A stretch of 64,000 nucleotides of DNA from Capsicum annuum (taxonomy: Eukaryota > Streptophyta > Magnoliopsida > Solanales > Solanaceae). Under the pieces are notes generated by a model. It was given only the letters and a program-made list of their open reading frames with translations. It had not been told where the DNA came from and ran no database searches. Where the stretch lies: contig NC_061115.1 in NCBI RefSeq assembly GCF_002878395.1, forward strand, positions 56,601,126-56,665,125, written 5' to 3'. Position numbers and translations under genes: made by a program. Of this stretch, positions 23,599 to 35,505 are shown piece after piece. Numbering within the stretch: the first letter of the stretch is position 1; the number at the start of each line of letters is the position of its first letter.

Positions 23599-24357
23599 TC
23601 AATATGAATAAATGTGTTCAAAGAACTTAACATTATCTGATTCAATTTTCGTATTTTTATTGATATCCAAATGTTCAGATTTATGAACTAAAAATCGACA
23701 CGCTTTACTACTTTTAACATATCTTATAAACACGCAGTTTACAGTCTTAGGTCCTATCTTCACACTTTTAGGCATAGGAACTTGGACTTTCGCTAGACAC
23801 CCCCATACTTTAAAATATTTCATGTTGGGTTTACTTCCTTTCCATTTTTCATATGAAATAGATAGTTTCTTACTATGGGGAACTCTATTGAGTATTTTGT
23901 TAGCAATAAGGATAACTTTTCCCCACAAATTTTGCGGTAAACCTGAACATATAAGAAAGACATTCATCATTTTCTTTAAGGTTTAATTTTTTTCTTTTCC
24001 ATTTGATTGAGGTAACGGGGCAATAGTTTGATGGAAAATTCCATTCTCTATGCATATCGTCATAAAAGGAGATTCATATTCTCCACCCCGATCATTTCTT
24101 ATCATTTTGATCCTTTTCTCTTACTGATTTTCAACTTCTATTTTGTATTGTCTAAATACGTCTATTGCTTCATCCTTACTATTTAACAAATAGATATAAC
24201 AGTACCTAGTGCAATCATCAATAAAAGTTATTAAATACTTTTTTCCTCCATAAGATGGTGTTGACTTCATATCACAAATATTGGAGTGGATTAAGTCTAA
24301 GGGACTAGAATTCCTTTCAACAGACTTATACAGATGCTTTGCATACTTAGATTCCAC
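23599..24357 (-). pseudogene. copia integrase, broken
   Basis: The core is read in 24357-24121: [20 protein letters not shown] with the first catalytic Asp, then [19 protein letters not shown] stop ends that frame, and 23970-23599 carries on with NLWGKVILIANKILNRVPHS and YFKVWGCLAKVQVPMPKS. Integrase would insert the cDNA. Intervening frame breaks make it non-functional. Confidence 0.8.
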
Positions 24358-24363
24358 ACATAT

Positions 24364-24813
24364 TTAACACTTCAATTTATTGCACTCAAATTTAGGCAAC
24401 ACTTTCAAACAAATCAGTTTTTGCAAGGTTTTGTAATTGACATATCTTAAATGACTATGCCACAAATTATTTGACTCTAGCAAGTAAGAAGAAACCTCAA
24501 CTTTCTTCATTTCAACAACCATTACATAAAGTTTGAGGTAGCCCTTTCCTACATCTGTTTCATTCTTTATTATTATGACTTTATTTGAAATGAACACACA
24601 CTTAAATCCATTTTTAACGAGAAGTGTTTTCGATACTAAGTTCTTCCTAATAGTAGAAACATGGAGAATAATGTTGAGAGTCAACACCTTGCCAGAAGTC
24701 ACTTTGGGGAATATCTTCCCACTTTCTTTAATCTTGATTGTTGCATTATTTCCCATGAAGATCACTTCTTTGAGACCAATGGGATCATAAGTAGAAAAAA
24801 CTTCTTTGTCCAC
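24364..24813 (-). pseudogene. copia GAG-pre-integrase domain
   Basis: One open frame of 149 residues reads MGNNATIKIKESGKI, VLTLNIILHVSTIRKNLVS and ends LWHSHLRYVNYKTLQKL...ECNKLKC. The LWH.RLGHxN-type signature (here LWHSHLRYVN) and the terminal Cys pair are the zinc-binding part just before integrase. A stop separates it from the integrase core (24357). Confidence 0.8.
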
Positions 24814-24939
24814 TCAAATATATCTAGTGGCTCCTAAATTAAATCACCATTCATTTGGATATCCAACTAGATTGCTTTCAGTGATCATATCACATAAATT
24901 TTCAATATTTTTAGTTATTTCCAACATGTTTATCTAATC

Positions 24940-25458
24940 TCTTTTCTTATTCTTGTTTAGAACTTGACTATTTAGAGCTTTGTGGCCAACATCACTACAA
25001 ATGCAGCAATTGCCTTTGAATATTTTCTTATTCTGCTCTTTCTCTTATTCAGAAAACTTCTTCATCTTCTTATTATTTGGAGCATCATCCTTACCAGAAT
25101 TTTCAACCATCATTGATGATTTTTCATTCAACTCATTATCCTCATCTGTCTAGAAATGACTCACAAGATCTTTCAAATCAGACAATTGTTTTTCAATCCT
25201 TATTTTTTGGAATATGAGGATCTAACTTGTGAACATTTGCATTTCAAGTTTGGCCAGCCAAAATGACATCATTTGTCGCCATTCTTTAAAGTTCACACCA
25301 AAATATTTTTCTAATTTCTCTATCATTTTCATTGCTAGAGCAATACCTGAATGACTTAATGATGCAACATTCATTGTCGCTGAGACAACACCATTTACAA
25401 TCAAATCAATTTATTGTTTAATTTTATTCTTCATTTTTCTATTAATCTTTGACATACT
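24940..25458 (-). pseudogene. copia gag with zinc knuckle, degraded
   Basis: A start near 25457 (MSKINRKMKNKI) is followed by VNGVVSATMNVASLSHSGIA and EKYFGVNFKEWRQMMSFWL (25404-25222). These resemble the N-terminal gag segment 'F.G.NFKRW...M.F.L' of copia elements. Near 25020-24980 the reading NCCICSDVGHKA is a worn CCHC knuckle. The middle of gag is shortened compared with intact elements. Confidence 0.65.
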
Positions 25459-26912
25459 CTTTAGTATTTTAGAATACTAACAATAAAGACTTTAATCTTT
25501 AGCCAACTTGTTTCTAGTCAATGATGAAGTTTTTAGATATTTAAATCATAAAGCAAATGAAATTTGAAACATGACAAAGTTTTTATAACTTTAAATCAGA
25601 ATCAAATTCAAATGCAAAGAACCCCCATAGGTTTTAAACTCTAGAAATCAATATAGAGATTTTAACGAATCGGTGAGGTCTTTATATTCTTCAAACCAAA
25701 TTTCCATACTAATTTCTCGATGAAGCTTTTCTATTCTTCTAACTGAGGGAGTAGAAATCAAAAGAGTTTAGCCTCCACCAAATCAGATCTAATATAGATT
25801 AACCAAATACTTGATTTATAAATGAAGATAATTTTTTTTCTTTCACCAAACAAGCACAGAAAATAAATATTTTTATAATTTCCTTAAAATTATTATTTTT
25901 CTCGGGTTTGGTAAAATCTTTATTTTCCAACAATAAATTCAAACACATGTTCAAATTAACATATGAACAATCAAATAAAGTTTAAATTCTGTATTTACAA
26001 CTTTGAACTTTTAATAATAAGTTCAACCCAACTTATGAACATCAACAAAATGAAGTTCAAACTATTTTTCTAAAAAATAGCAAAACTAAATGTTAAGAAC
26101 TTCAACACAAGTTCACCTAACTTATGAACTATCAAAATAAAATTTCAAGAACTTCAAACAAAAGTTCAATAGTTGAAGAACTATCAATATGAAGCTGAAA
26201 CTATTTACTAAAAAACAGTAAAACCAAACAATACAGATTAGAATAAATTCCTTAAGATTGTTGTTCTGGCGGGTACAAAATCTGTATTTTTTCTATACAA
26301 ACTCCAAACTAAGTTCAAGAATAAGTTTTCAAGCACTACAATGAAGTTCAACACCTTCAAATACAAGTTCAAATAAATAATCAAATGAACTATCAAATGA
26401 AGTGTATATCAACTATTAAAAATAAAGATGAAGTAAAAATTTAAGAACCAAGTCCACCGACTTCGTGGTATGTCCTTAAGAAATTAATTCCCCTCAGGTA
26501 CCTGAGGTTATGGAATCTTTTCTCCCCGGGATCAAATGGTTCACTTTCTGAAAGTAGCGGTACCTCAAGCTTTCAGAAACTGCGAACGCACTCAACAGTT
26601 TCATGATCACAAGAGAGTTTTTAAGAAGAATAAGAATGTTTTCAACTATAAAAAATTATCTTTATCTGAGGAAAAATTTAGGTATTTATAGCCATCAAGG
26701 TGTTGCTTCAAGATAAGCAATGATTCAGAAAGGTCACCCCTTCATAAAGGTGCAACTCTTCTGAAGAAAAAGGTGCAACTCTTCAAAAAAGTCATAACCC
26801 TTCAATCTGAAAAGGTGCCTATTCAAATTGCATCCTTTCTTTTTGTGTCTTTAATTCCGAAAAAAAAAATTACCTTTTCATTTTTCATTCACACCTCTTA
26901 ATAACCAACAAT
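25459..26912 (-). repeat. Copia leader and probable 5' LTR, with irregular short repeats
   Basis: On the minus strand it would begin TGTTGGTTATTAAG at 26912, a plausible LTR start, and contain a TATA-like 'ctataaatacct' near 26690. Between about 25940 and 26460 a loose motif built from 'aagttcaa' and 'tatgaac' recurs many times. A paired LTR is absent from the window, so the inner end cannot be placed and no standard primer-binding site was recognised. No gene is visible. Confidence 0.4.
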
Positions 26913-28304
26913 TAAAACGAATATTAATATAAAAATGAACATCATTATTCTTTCTTACATGAAATATAGATATCATAAATAATTTAAATTATGTAGATAA
27001 TAAGTTTTCTTTAAAAACTGGACATAATTTATTTATTTATTTTGAAACTAATAATTTTAATTTAAAGGATGCACTAATGCAAGTAGATGTACATATATAT
27101 GTGCAATTCAAAAGGTTTGATTATACTTTTTAGAATAAGTATTAGAGTTTTAAGAACACGTAAAAATGAACATAATTTTTGGACAATCCAAAATATAAGT
27201 ATGATAATTAAATAATTAGTGGATTCATCCGCGCTTCACGCAGTTATAAAAGACGATAAAATATCAACAATTTTATTCATCATAGTATGAATAGAAGAGG
27301 GATCTATACACATCTCTCTCTCTATATATATATATGATTCCATAAAGGAAAATGATGGGTCGGTAATTAGCAAATTTTCAACAAAGTGATAAGTTGCTAT
27401 TTTAAATTAAAAGAAATTATAAATATACAAAAATTCATATAAAATACAAAATAAAGAGAAATCATCAACATCATTCTTACGACTTTAATCATTTAAAAAA
27501 TACAAAACAATCATTAGCCTTCACCTTATTTTTTCCACTCTAATTGAAGAATGAAAATATATAATACGTGCACCAAAAATGTAATAACTTAATATGATCA
27601 TTTCTACAAAGCCTTACAATATCTCTATTTATAGAACTACAATATGGAATACCAAATATTGTCATAAATATGAGTATTAACTATTTTAGGGATTGTGATA
27701 ATAAGAAGTTGTGAAAGTAATGAAAATAAAGACCATTAAGTTTTGTGTTAAAAAATACAAATAAATGGTCAATTGACATATTTATTATTCTACAATAAAA
27801 ATAGAGAAGTAGGAAAAATTATCAAAAGATAAGAAAATAAATAAATACAATTTCTAGCAATGATTATACTGATGATAAGCTTGTATAGTTTATCCCTTAG
27901 CCTTTTTTTTTATGCAACTGTTGATTGCATGTCTCTCAGCGCTTTCTAATGTTATTTATTAGAAAGTTCACGCCATCATACGATGTTATTTTATTTTTGT
28001 ACAAAAAAAGTCAACAGACTCAAGACAACATTTTTATTGATTTTGGTGTTATTTAAAGCTTATAATGAAGGATTTGTGAATGAAGATTCATGAAAAAAAT
28101 TGTACTTTTATTATTAATATAAAGGTCACACCATTATACGTCGATAAGTTTTTTGAAAAAAAATCTAAAAAGACTCAAGACATTATTTTATTGATTGTAG
28201 TGTTACGTAAAACTTATAATGAAGGATTTGTAATTGAAAATTCGTGAAAAAAATTAATACCTAGACGTTTTTAAGAAATTAAAAGGCCAAAAAAGGAGGA
28301 AAAA
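26913..28304. other. AT-rich intergenic sequence with small duplications
   Basis: No coding-like sequence is seen. It holds a decayed Helitron-like GC hairpin at 27228-27244 ('ccgcgcttcacgcag'), a TC/TA microsatellite at 27312-27336 and a pair of direct repeats described separately. The part from about 27365 to 27640 resembles the flanks of the CACTA element at 28453. Confidence 0.5.
27960..28258. repeat. Tandem-like direct repeat, two copies
   Basis: Copy one (about 27965-28095) and copy two (about 28128-28258) share 'cttataatgaaggatttgt' and 'gactcaagaca', and both end 'cgtgaaaaaaatt' or 'catgaaaaaaatt'. The offset is about 160 bp. This is a local duplication in AT-rich DNA. Confidence 0.6.
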
Positions 28305-28469
28305 ATAATTATGTCCAAAAAGTTATAAGTTACTATTTTGAACTAAACTAAATTATAAACATATGAAAATTAGAAATTCATATATATATGTGTGTGTGTG
28401 TGTTACAAAATAAAGAAAATCATAGAGAAAATATGTAAAAATAAATAATGCACACTACAACATTTTTGG

Positions 28470-28990
28470 CCTACAGCCACTCTTGTAAAGTGTGGCCTAA
28501 AATAGCAGAAAATGTGGCCTTTGATCAAAGGCTACACTTTTGGACTTTAGGCCACACTTTTAGGGGGTGGCCTAAAGAGGCGTAACCTTTGATCAAAGGC
28601 CACGCTGTTCAAATGTTGCCATATCAGCTACATTTAAAAAGCGTGGCCATTAATGTTTAAAGACCACGCTTTGTAGCTTGTAATTGGCAACACTATTATT
28701 TGATAAAGCTACGCTTATAAGTGTTGCCTTTGTTTTGCTATTGGTCACGCTTCACAAGTGTAGCCTTTTGTAGCACCTCTATAATAACACTTTAAGAACT
28801 TTGCCTTTGTTTAATTAATGGGCATGCTTCACAAGTGTAGCCTTTCGTAGCACCTTTATAATAACACTTAACAAACGTGGTCTTTTCTTTATTACTAACC
28901 ACACATAAAAAACGTAGCCTTTTATATATCCTCTATGACAACACTTCTAAAGTGTAAGCATATTTTATCCACACTCTTAAAGTGTAGCAA
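28470..28990. repeat. Subterminal repeat block, left end of CACTA-1
   Basis: The motif 'aagtgtggcct' or its complement 'aggccacactt', with variants such as 'aagcgtggcc' and 'aagtgtagcc', recurs about every 20-60 bp in both orientations. In studied CACTA elements such blocks bind the element's accessory protein. The same motif is seen at the other end. Confidence 0.85.
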
Positions 28991-30624
28991 TATTACCTAA
29001 AAATTGAAGTGCATAAATCTCACGCATGTATCACTAAGCACATTACATAAATATAACAAATATATAATCTCACGCATGCACTAATAACCTAATAAATAAT
29101 TGAAATGCATAGATTTTATTTCAAAAAAATGTCTTTTACATACTAATAAGAAAACAACATAATAAAAATTGTATCAAGTTTCACAAAACCAAATGTATGT
29201 AATAACGTATATCAAAATATTTCAAAAATTCTTCATCATTCACTTCAATCTCAATCAAGCTGAGTTGTGGCGCCCACCATTCAAATTTGATCCCTCGCAT
29301 AGATCCTACATATTCAAAATGAACAAACGAAGTAAATATAAATATTTTTTCAATCTTGATATGAGGAAGTATGTGAATCCAAAGTTTCTTTAATTCATTT
29401 CAATCAAGTTAAAAGTTCAGGATTTAAACTTTCTGTGAATTTCTAAGATAAAGTACCTTTTCGTGAATCGAAGCATGAGTCGAGCCCGAAGAATTTGATA
29501 AAAAATTTTCTCGTATAGCTTGTGCACTACTCGCATCAGGTGAAGGTGTGTTAGATCAATCAAGTTAATCTGTGATGAATGAGCCAACAACTATTTCACA
29601 ACCTATGCACCCTAAGAATGTTCCAGCATTCATTGTAGCAAATTCATTTCTATCCCTTTTTTGTCCAAGATGTATATGTGTGTATTGCAGGTAAGCCCAC
29701 ATGACTGTAATTTACAGGTGCTTCAAATCAAAAAGATCTTACAAATAACTTTAAATTGAGTGTATAAAAAACATGTCTTGCATTCATTTTATTGGCATAA
29801 ATACCACAAATTTAATATTGGTTGATGCTGATTGAGGAAACAAGCATCTTCTAGTATGTACTCAGAGTTAGCACTATGAATATAAGAAAATTTGTGAATC
29901 CATTTTTTTACATCTCAATTACTTAATCTAAGGGAGATCAGAATAGTGGGTTGACATTAAAGAAACCAACATTTGTTCACGTTGTTGAACAAAAAAGAGA
30001 AGAGACATTAATTAGCACAATTTAATCATGAAGAAGAGTATACCAACAACAATAAGTAATATTGTTAGTTATCCTAATTTGTTTGAACTAGTATTGTTAC
30101 GAATGCGGCTGCCGACACCTTATAAGTTAGATGGTTTTTCCTCAACTTCCATTACTAATATATATGGTTTTGATAAACTATTTTTTATACTAACAGCTAC
30201 TTTTGATGGTCTCTACCTATTAGTCCTGGGCATTATTTCAAGCAAGTGCCATACTCACCAACTTAAACGAACTAGCAATTAACAACTTTCAGAACAGCAG
30301 GGAAAACAAAAATATTAAGCCGTATAACCTCTTACATTATTCTATATAAGCTAACATACAAAGGGTAGAAGCTACAAAAGCTCAAATGCACCAGTAACAC
30401 AGGATAGTTCTCTGTTTTCTGCGATAAAGAAAAACTGAAACACCCCATTTAAGCAATCTTTTATTATGTTCACTTTAACACATCACTATGATTCTTAGCC
30501 TTGCTCCATTTCGATCTTCATGGCTGTCTATTAAGCTCAAGTTCATGCTCTCTACATAAAAAGTATTGTTATTCATTTTAATAATAAATACAACAAGATA
30601 AAAACTATTCATAAAAAGAAAATA
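28991..30624. other. Non-coding 3' side of CACTA-1, with first copy of an internal duplication
   Basis: No convincing gene is visible. The part 29575-30310 shares two similar stretches in the same order and spacing with 33610-34320. One has 'tttcacaacctatg' then 'aatgttcca'. The other has 'agaacagcagggaaaa' here and 'agaacaacagggaaaa' there. A second, accessory gene like the one in CACTA-2 was looked for but not found. Confidence 0.5.
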
Positions 30625-33175
30625 CTATAAGTGATTAAAGTACCTAATATACTCTTGAACTTCATCACAATTGGCCAATAAGTATACATGCGCCTGATTT
30701 AGTGACTTGTTATCTAAAACAATAGCTACATTTTGCTTTGCTCCTAAAGGACAACATTTGCAAAGGAACAAACTTAAAGAAGGTGCATCACCGGAGCCAT
30801 ACTTATCATCATTTCTAGGTCTTTTATTAAATCTGGTACGTACAACCGTATGTAAATATCTAGAGCATAAAGTTAAACACTCTTCAACCAAATATGCCTC
30901 TGGTATAGATCCTTCTAGATAATTTTTATTGTGGACATATGATTTAAATGTACACATATCTCTTTCCAAGGGATACATCCATCGATTTTGAACTGGACCT
31001 CCTAATCTTGCCTCATTAGCCAAATGAATAGGCAAATGAATCATTATATTAAAAAATGTAGGAGGAAAAATTTGCTCTAACCGATTTATTGTTTCTATCA
31101 TCTCAGCTTCTAAGTAATTTATTTCCTTCATTGTGGTAACTTTTTGACATAAACGACGAAAGAAGAAACTAAAGAATCAAAGCAATAGCAACATGATCAG
31201 GAAGGATCCTTTTAATTGGTATTGACAGCAAGTAATGTAACATGAAATGAGCATCATGAGTCTTATAGCCAGATAATTTTCTTTCATCTAGTTGCACACA
31301 CCTAGATATGTTGGAGGCAATTCCATTAGGTAGTTTTGCTTTCTTTAAAACTCCACAAAAAATTGATTTTTTGCCATTAGTCATTGAGAAACATGCTTTT
31401 GCAATCTTGATTCTCTTGCTATTCGTGGTATCTTATGGATGAAGGCTCTTCCTAATTACCATCTATTTCAAATCATAATGAGCCTTTGCATGATCTTTTG
31501 TTTTGCCAGAAATATCCAAAAGAGTTCCAATCACAGCATCAACTATGTTCTTTTCTACATGCATCACATTAAGGTTGTTGGGCAATGGATTGTGCTCCCA
31601 ATAAGGTAATTCAAAAAATATTGACCTTTTTTTCTACGGCCCATAATTTGTTCTCTTTATCTTCTTCCAAAATACGTTTTTCATGTTTCGTAAGCTATTG
31701 AGCATATCGATTCCCTTTAACAAACGCGGAGGGGTCTAAATTCAGTTTTTCTATTGAAAGACTTTTTATTAGATCTCCATGGATGATCCATGGGTAGAAA
31801 AATACGATGATCCATATAGCACGTCTTTCTACTATGTTTAAGATAGCAAGAATTAGTGCCATAATAAAAACATGGGCAAGCCATCTTTTCTTTTGTACTC
31901 CAACCAGATAACATAGCATATGTAGGGAAGTCACTGATTGTCCACAGAAAAATTGCTCTCATTTGAAAGGTTTGATTTCTTGAAGCATCATATGTTTCAA
32001 CACCTGTTTGCCATAAGAAATTCAACTCATCAATCAATGGCTGTAAATAAACGTCAATATCATTTCTAGGTGAACGACGCCCGGGAATGAATAAGAAAAG
32101 CATAGAATACTCTGGTTTCATAACATCCAAGGTGGAAAATTATACACCTTCATCATAAATGGCCATGTTCTATAAGATATACTCATGCTCTGAAATGGAT
32201 TGAATCCATCAGTTGATAAGCCAAGTCTTACATTACAAGAATCTAGTGCAAAATCTAGATACAAGCTATCAAAATATTTCCATGCTTGTCCATCAGCGTG
32301 GTGCCTTAACTTTTCATTTTTAGAATGCTCCTCGTCATGCCACCTCAATGAATCTACTGTCTTTGAGCATATATATAGCCTTTTTGAGTCTAGGAATTAA
32401 TGGAAAATATCTCAAAACTTTTGCCGGAACACGATGAGGTTTTTTAGAAGTCTCAACAACCTCACAATCTACTTCAGGAGGTTTAATATATCGAGAAGCT
32501 CCGCAAACATGATACGATTCATCATCCTTATGGTCATTTCTAAACAGAATACAATCATTAGGACAAGCATGAATTTTCTCATAATCAACATTGGGATCCT
32601 TGACCATAGACTTGGCTTTATTGTATAATGGAGGAATGTTCAACTTTGGCATTGCCTCTTTTAACAATTCTAAAAGAGAAGTAAACGATTCATTGCTCCA
32701 TCCATGCAGACACTTCAATAAATATAAATGGATTGTGAATGATAATCTAGAAAATCCTTTAGAACCGGGATATAGCTCTTGGCTTGTCTTATCCATTAAG
32801 TTATAAAACTTCTTGGCATCTTCATCTAGACCTTCATAAAGTCCTTTAGCTTGTGCAACATGTATAAATTGATCATTCAACAATCCATCAATATCATCAT
32901 TTGAGTTATCCATATAATCATCACCATTCAAATCGATTTCCCATTCCCCGTGATTGATCCACCTTTTATAACCATCAACAAATCCATGGCCAATTAGATG
33001 ATTATACACTACATCTCTTCGAGTCCAACGAACATTACAACATTTATCACATAGGCACTGAATTTCTTCGCCTTGAGGATCTCCATAAGTGTAAGCAAAA
33101 TCCAAGAAAGATTTAACACCCTTTTCTACTCAGCATTATACCTAGGTAAATCCATCCAATCCTTAGACGGAACAT
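30625..33175 (-). pseudogene. CACTA TNP2-type transposase, frameshifted
   Basis: The catalytic transposase of En/Spm elements. The N-terminal transposase-associated domain is read from about 33175 (DWMDLPRYN) and 33105: CLCDKCCNVRWTRRDVVYNH, LIGHGFVDGYKRWINHGEW. The TNP2 domain follows: KFYNLMDKTSQELYPGSKGF, PNDCILFRNDHKDDESYHVC and RVPAKVLRYFPLIPRLKK. A one-base frame change near 32380 is followed by DSLRWHDEEHSKNEK and DGQAWKYFDSLYLDFA. Another break near 32125 precedes IPGRRSPRNDIDVYLQPLID, FPTYAMLSGWSTKEKMACP and EKNIVDAVIGTLLDISGKTK. The C-terminal DUF4218-type part lies at 31384-30625 with the LGGPVQNRWMYPLER motif. Almost all of the protein is recoverable but it is not continuous. Confidence 0.9.
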
Positions 33176-35219
33176 TTGTATTCCTAAAGAAAGTCAATAT
33201 TAAAATTAGATCTCGTAACATACAAAAGCATTATTTACTTACTAGTAACTTCTAAAAGCCACGAGTAAGTTATCAAAATTATGTGTTGGTTGATGATAAA
33301 AATTTCTTACCTAGTCATAGCACTTCTGCTAAGCTGAACCAAAGTTTAAATCAGCCTCTTCAGATTTTTCTGAATGTTCTAACAAAAAGTAAGTAAAATT
33401 AATAAGTGACAGTAACAAAGACATTTCTAACCATCATAATACTGGTGGATATTCGAAAAAAAAAAACAATATTTCTAATATTTTGGTGATGAATGAACTA
33501 ACTTTCTAACCTGTATTATATCGAGATACCTGTTTGGAAGTGGAGAGACTGCTAACAATTCTCAGATTACTCATAATGTGGAAAAAGCTACAAGTAAGGA
33601 GCCTGCCCCAAAGCCATCTATTGTTTCACAACCTATGGATAACACCAACAATGTTCCAACAGGCATTCACAGTAGCAACGCAAACAACTATTTACAAATG
33701 ATCCCAACGAAAGGCAGTTTTACAATTTTAAAACAAGGCAATCATTTTATTAAAGTGGCTGAAAAGCCCCTATAAACAAGTGAATACAAGAAAATGGATG
33801 ACTTGCAGAAGGACAGGTTTTTTAAAGAATGACATTTGATAATCTAGACTAACAGGAACCTCATGGATGCACCAAGGTTCACTCAAAACCAATTATGAGC
33901 CCCCTCCCCTCCCCCCGCGGTACAAATTCAGTTCTGTTCATTTTTTATCCAAGGGTAGTTCTGTAAAAGGTTTCAGCATATCACAGGGTAAGTTGTAGAC
34001 ATTATACCTGCCAAGGCACAAAACAAGAAACATCGATACCAAACAAAACATCCATAATTCCATAGCATCATTTGGTCTTGACTAGGCTTTAATATATCTA
34101 TCGTTCTACCTTTTTTCTTAGAGAGTGACACGAGGAAACATGAAATAGCATCCAGCAGATAAAAGAAAGAGCAGTTTGATCAGATCAACAATTTAATTTC
34201 TTAACCTATTTTAAGATGAAGACCATAATTTAACAACAGCCACATGTAACTATTTTCCAAGATTCGAGTCCTGAAGACAGTAACAGCTTTTAGAACAACA
34301 GGGAAAAAAATAAATTAAGACCTAGCACCTTCAACATTCATCTGTATATGTAAAGATTGCTTTTTTGAAGTAGTTTAAGCGTACTTCGGACCGAAGAGTA
34401 TTGTGTTTCTAAGGTTCACTCAAGCCATGTAATTTGAGTTTGTTTTCAAATTTTTTTTTTGAATTGGATCATGAGATCCTGGAAATGAAAAATCAAAACA
34501 AAAAATCAAGAGAAACAACTGAGACAAATATGAAAAACTGCAGCAAAATCTTCAGTCTGACTACGCCTTGTTCGCCTCGTGATGACTCATTTCAGCATAT
34601 CAAGGCCATGACTTGTTACAGATTTTAAGAAGAAAAAAAATATTGAGTTTAATAAAAGCTTTCTGCACTCAGTTCATAAAACTAGAATAATCTACATGAA
34701 ATTCTTGAATCGATAAAAACCAAATTCAGAAATCATAATTCAACACCTCACATTCTCTTCAATCGCATAAATTAGAATAATAACACACCCAAAATTGGCA
34801 TTCCCAGAATCCAAGAAACCCAAAAGAACCAACAAATTCCCAAAATCAAGCTCAAAAAATGGCAAAACAACGAAAAGGGTGTTCAAATTCACTGATAGAG
34901 AAAAAAAACACCAAAAGGAGAGATTGACTACTACCTTTAGGTTCTCGCCGGTGGTTTCTGCTCCTCGCCCCTCGCCAATGGTCGCCCTTCCCGGTTGTTC
35001 CTCTTTTGAGCCGACGACGTCTTTGTCGCCAGTGTTAGTGTTATTTAACGGTAAAGAGACCTGGTTCCATACTATTCGACCTAAGCCTAATACCTGTGTT
35101 AATTTAGTGTAGGGTTTTTCATTTTTAATATCCTCAACTCTTTTTGGTTAATTATGTTGGAGGAAAATTAAAATATTTGGGAGGGAGATTGAGAAAATTT
35201 TAATGAAAAATTTAGACCA
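33176..35219. other. 5' side of CACTA-1: second duplicate copy and GC-rich leader
   Basis: 33578-33775 on the plus strand is a 65-residue coding-like stretch (TSKEPAPKPSIVSQPMDN, GSFTILKQGNHFIKVAEKPL) of unknown origin. It lies in the block duplicated at 29.6-30.3 kb. 34920-35090 is clearly more GC-rich than its surroundings and on the minus strand would be upstream leader or promoter DNA of the transposase gene. It may alternatively be a captured host fragment. No complete gene is supported. Confidence 0.4.
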
Positions 35220-35505
35220 CAATTATAAAATGTTGTCTTTTAAATTATAATAATACTACACTTAAAAATGTAGAAAATGTAGTCATATATGTGAATAAGT
35301 GTTGTCAATTATATCATTATTTGGAAACATTTGTAAGTGTGGTCTACATTATTAAAAACCACGCTTTCAAAGCGTTGCCAAATGTAATGTGGCCAGAAGT
35401 TAAAAATTAAGATTACGCTTTAAAAGTGTGGTCTTTAATGGTATAGGTCACACTTGTAAAATGTGGCTCAGATTTAGTGTGGCCTTGGGCCAAAAATGTT
35501 GTAGT
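35220..35505. repeat. Subterminal repeat block, right end of CACTA-1
   Basis: Repeated 'aagtgtggtc', 'accacgctt' and 'aagcgttgcc' motifs in both orientations match the left block and run up to the terminal inverted repeat. Confidence 0.8.

Larger units (their letters stand above)
21349..26912 (-). mobile_element. Ty1-copia remnant, 3' end lost
   Basis: On the minus strand the order is leader/LTR-like DNA (26912 to about 25460), gag, zinc knuckle, pre-integrase domain, integrase, reverse transcriptase and RNase H. Integrase lying before RT defines a copia element. After the RNase H stop about 530 bases of untranslated DNA remain before the junction with gypsy RNase H at 21349. No 3' LTR matching the right-hand leader is seen, so the element is truncated. 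Confidence 0.85.

Noticed and set aside
18185..26912. Simple nesting of the copia element in gypsy RNase H
   Set aside because: The rest of the gypsy element does not resume to the right of the copia remnant and no copia LTR or target duplication is seen at 21349, so truncation or rearrangement fits better.
34795..35112. A 105-codon plus-strand frame at the right side of CACTA-1
   Set aside because: It is opposite to the transposase, overlaps the GC-rich leader and subterminal side, and has a low-complexity Lys/Ser/Pro composition with no recognised domain.
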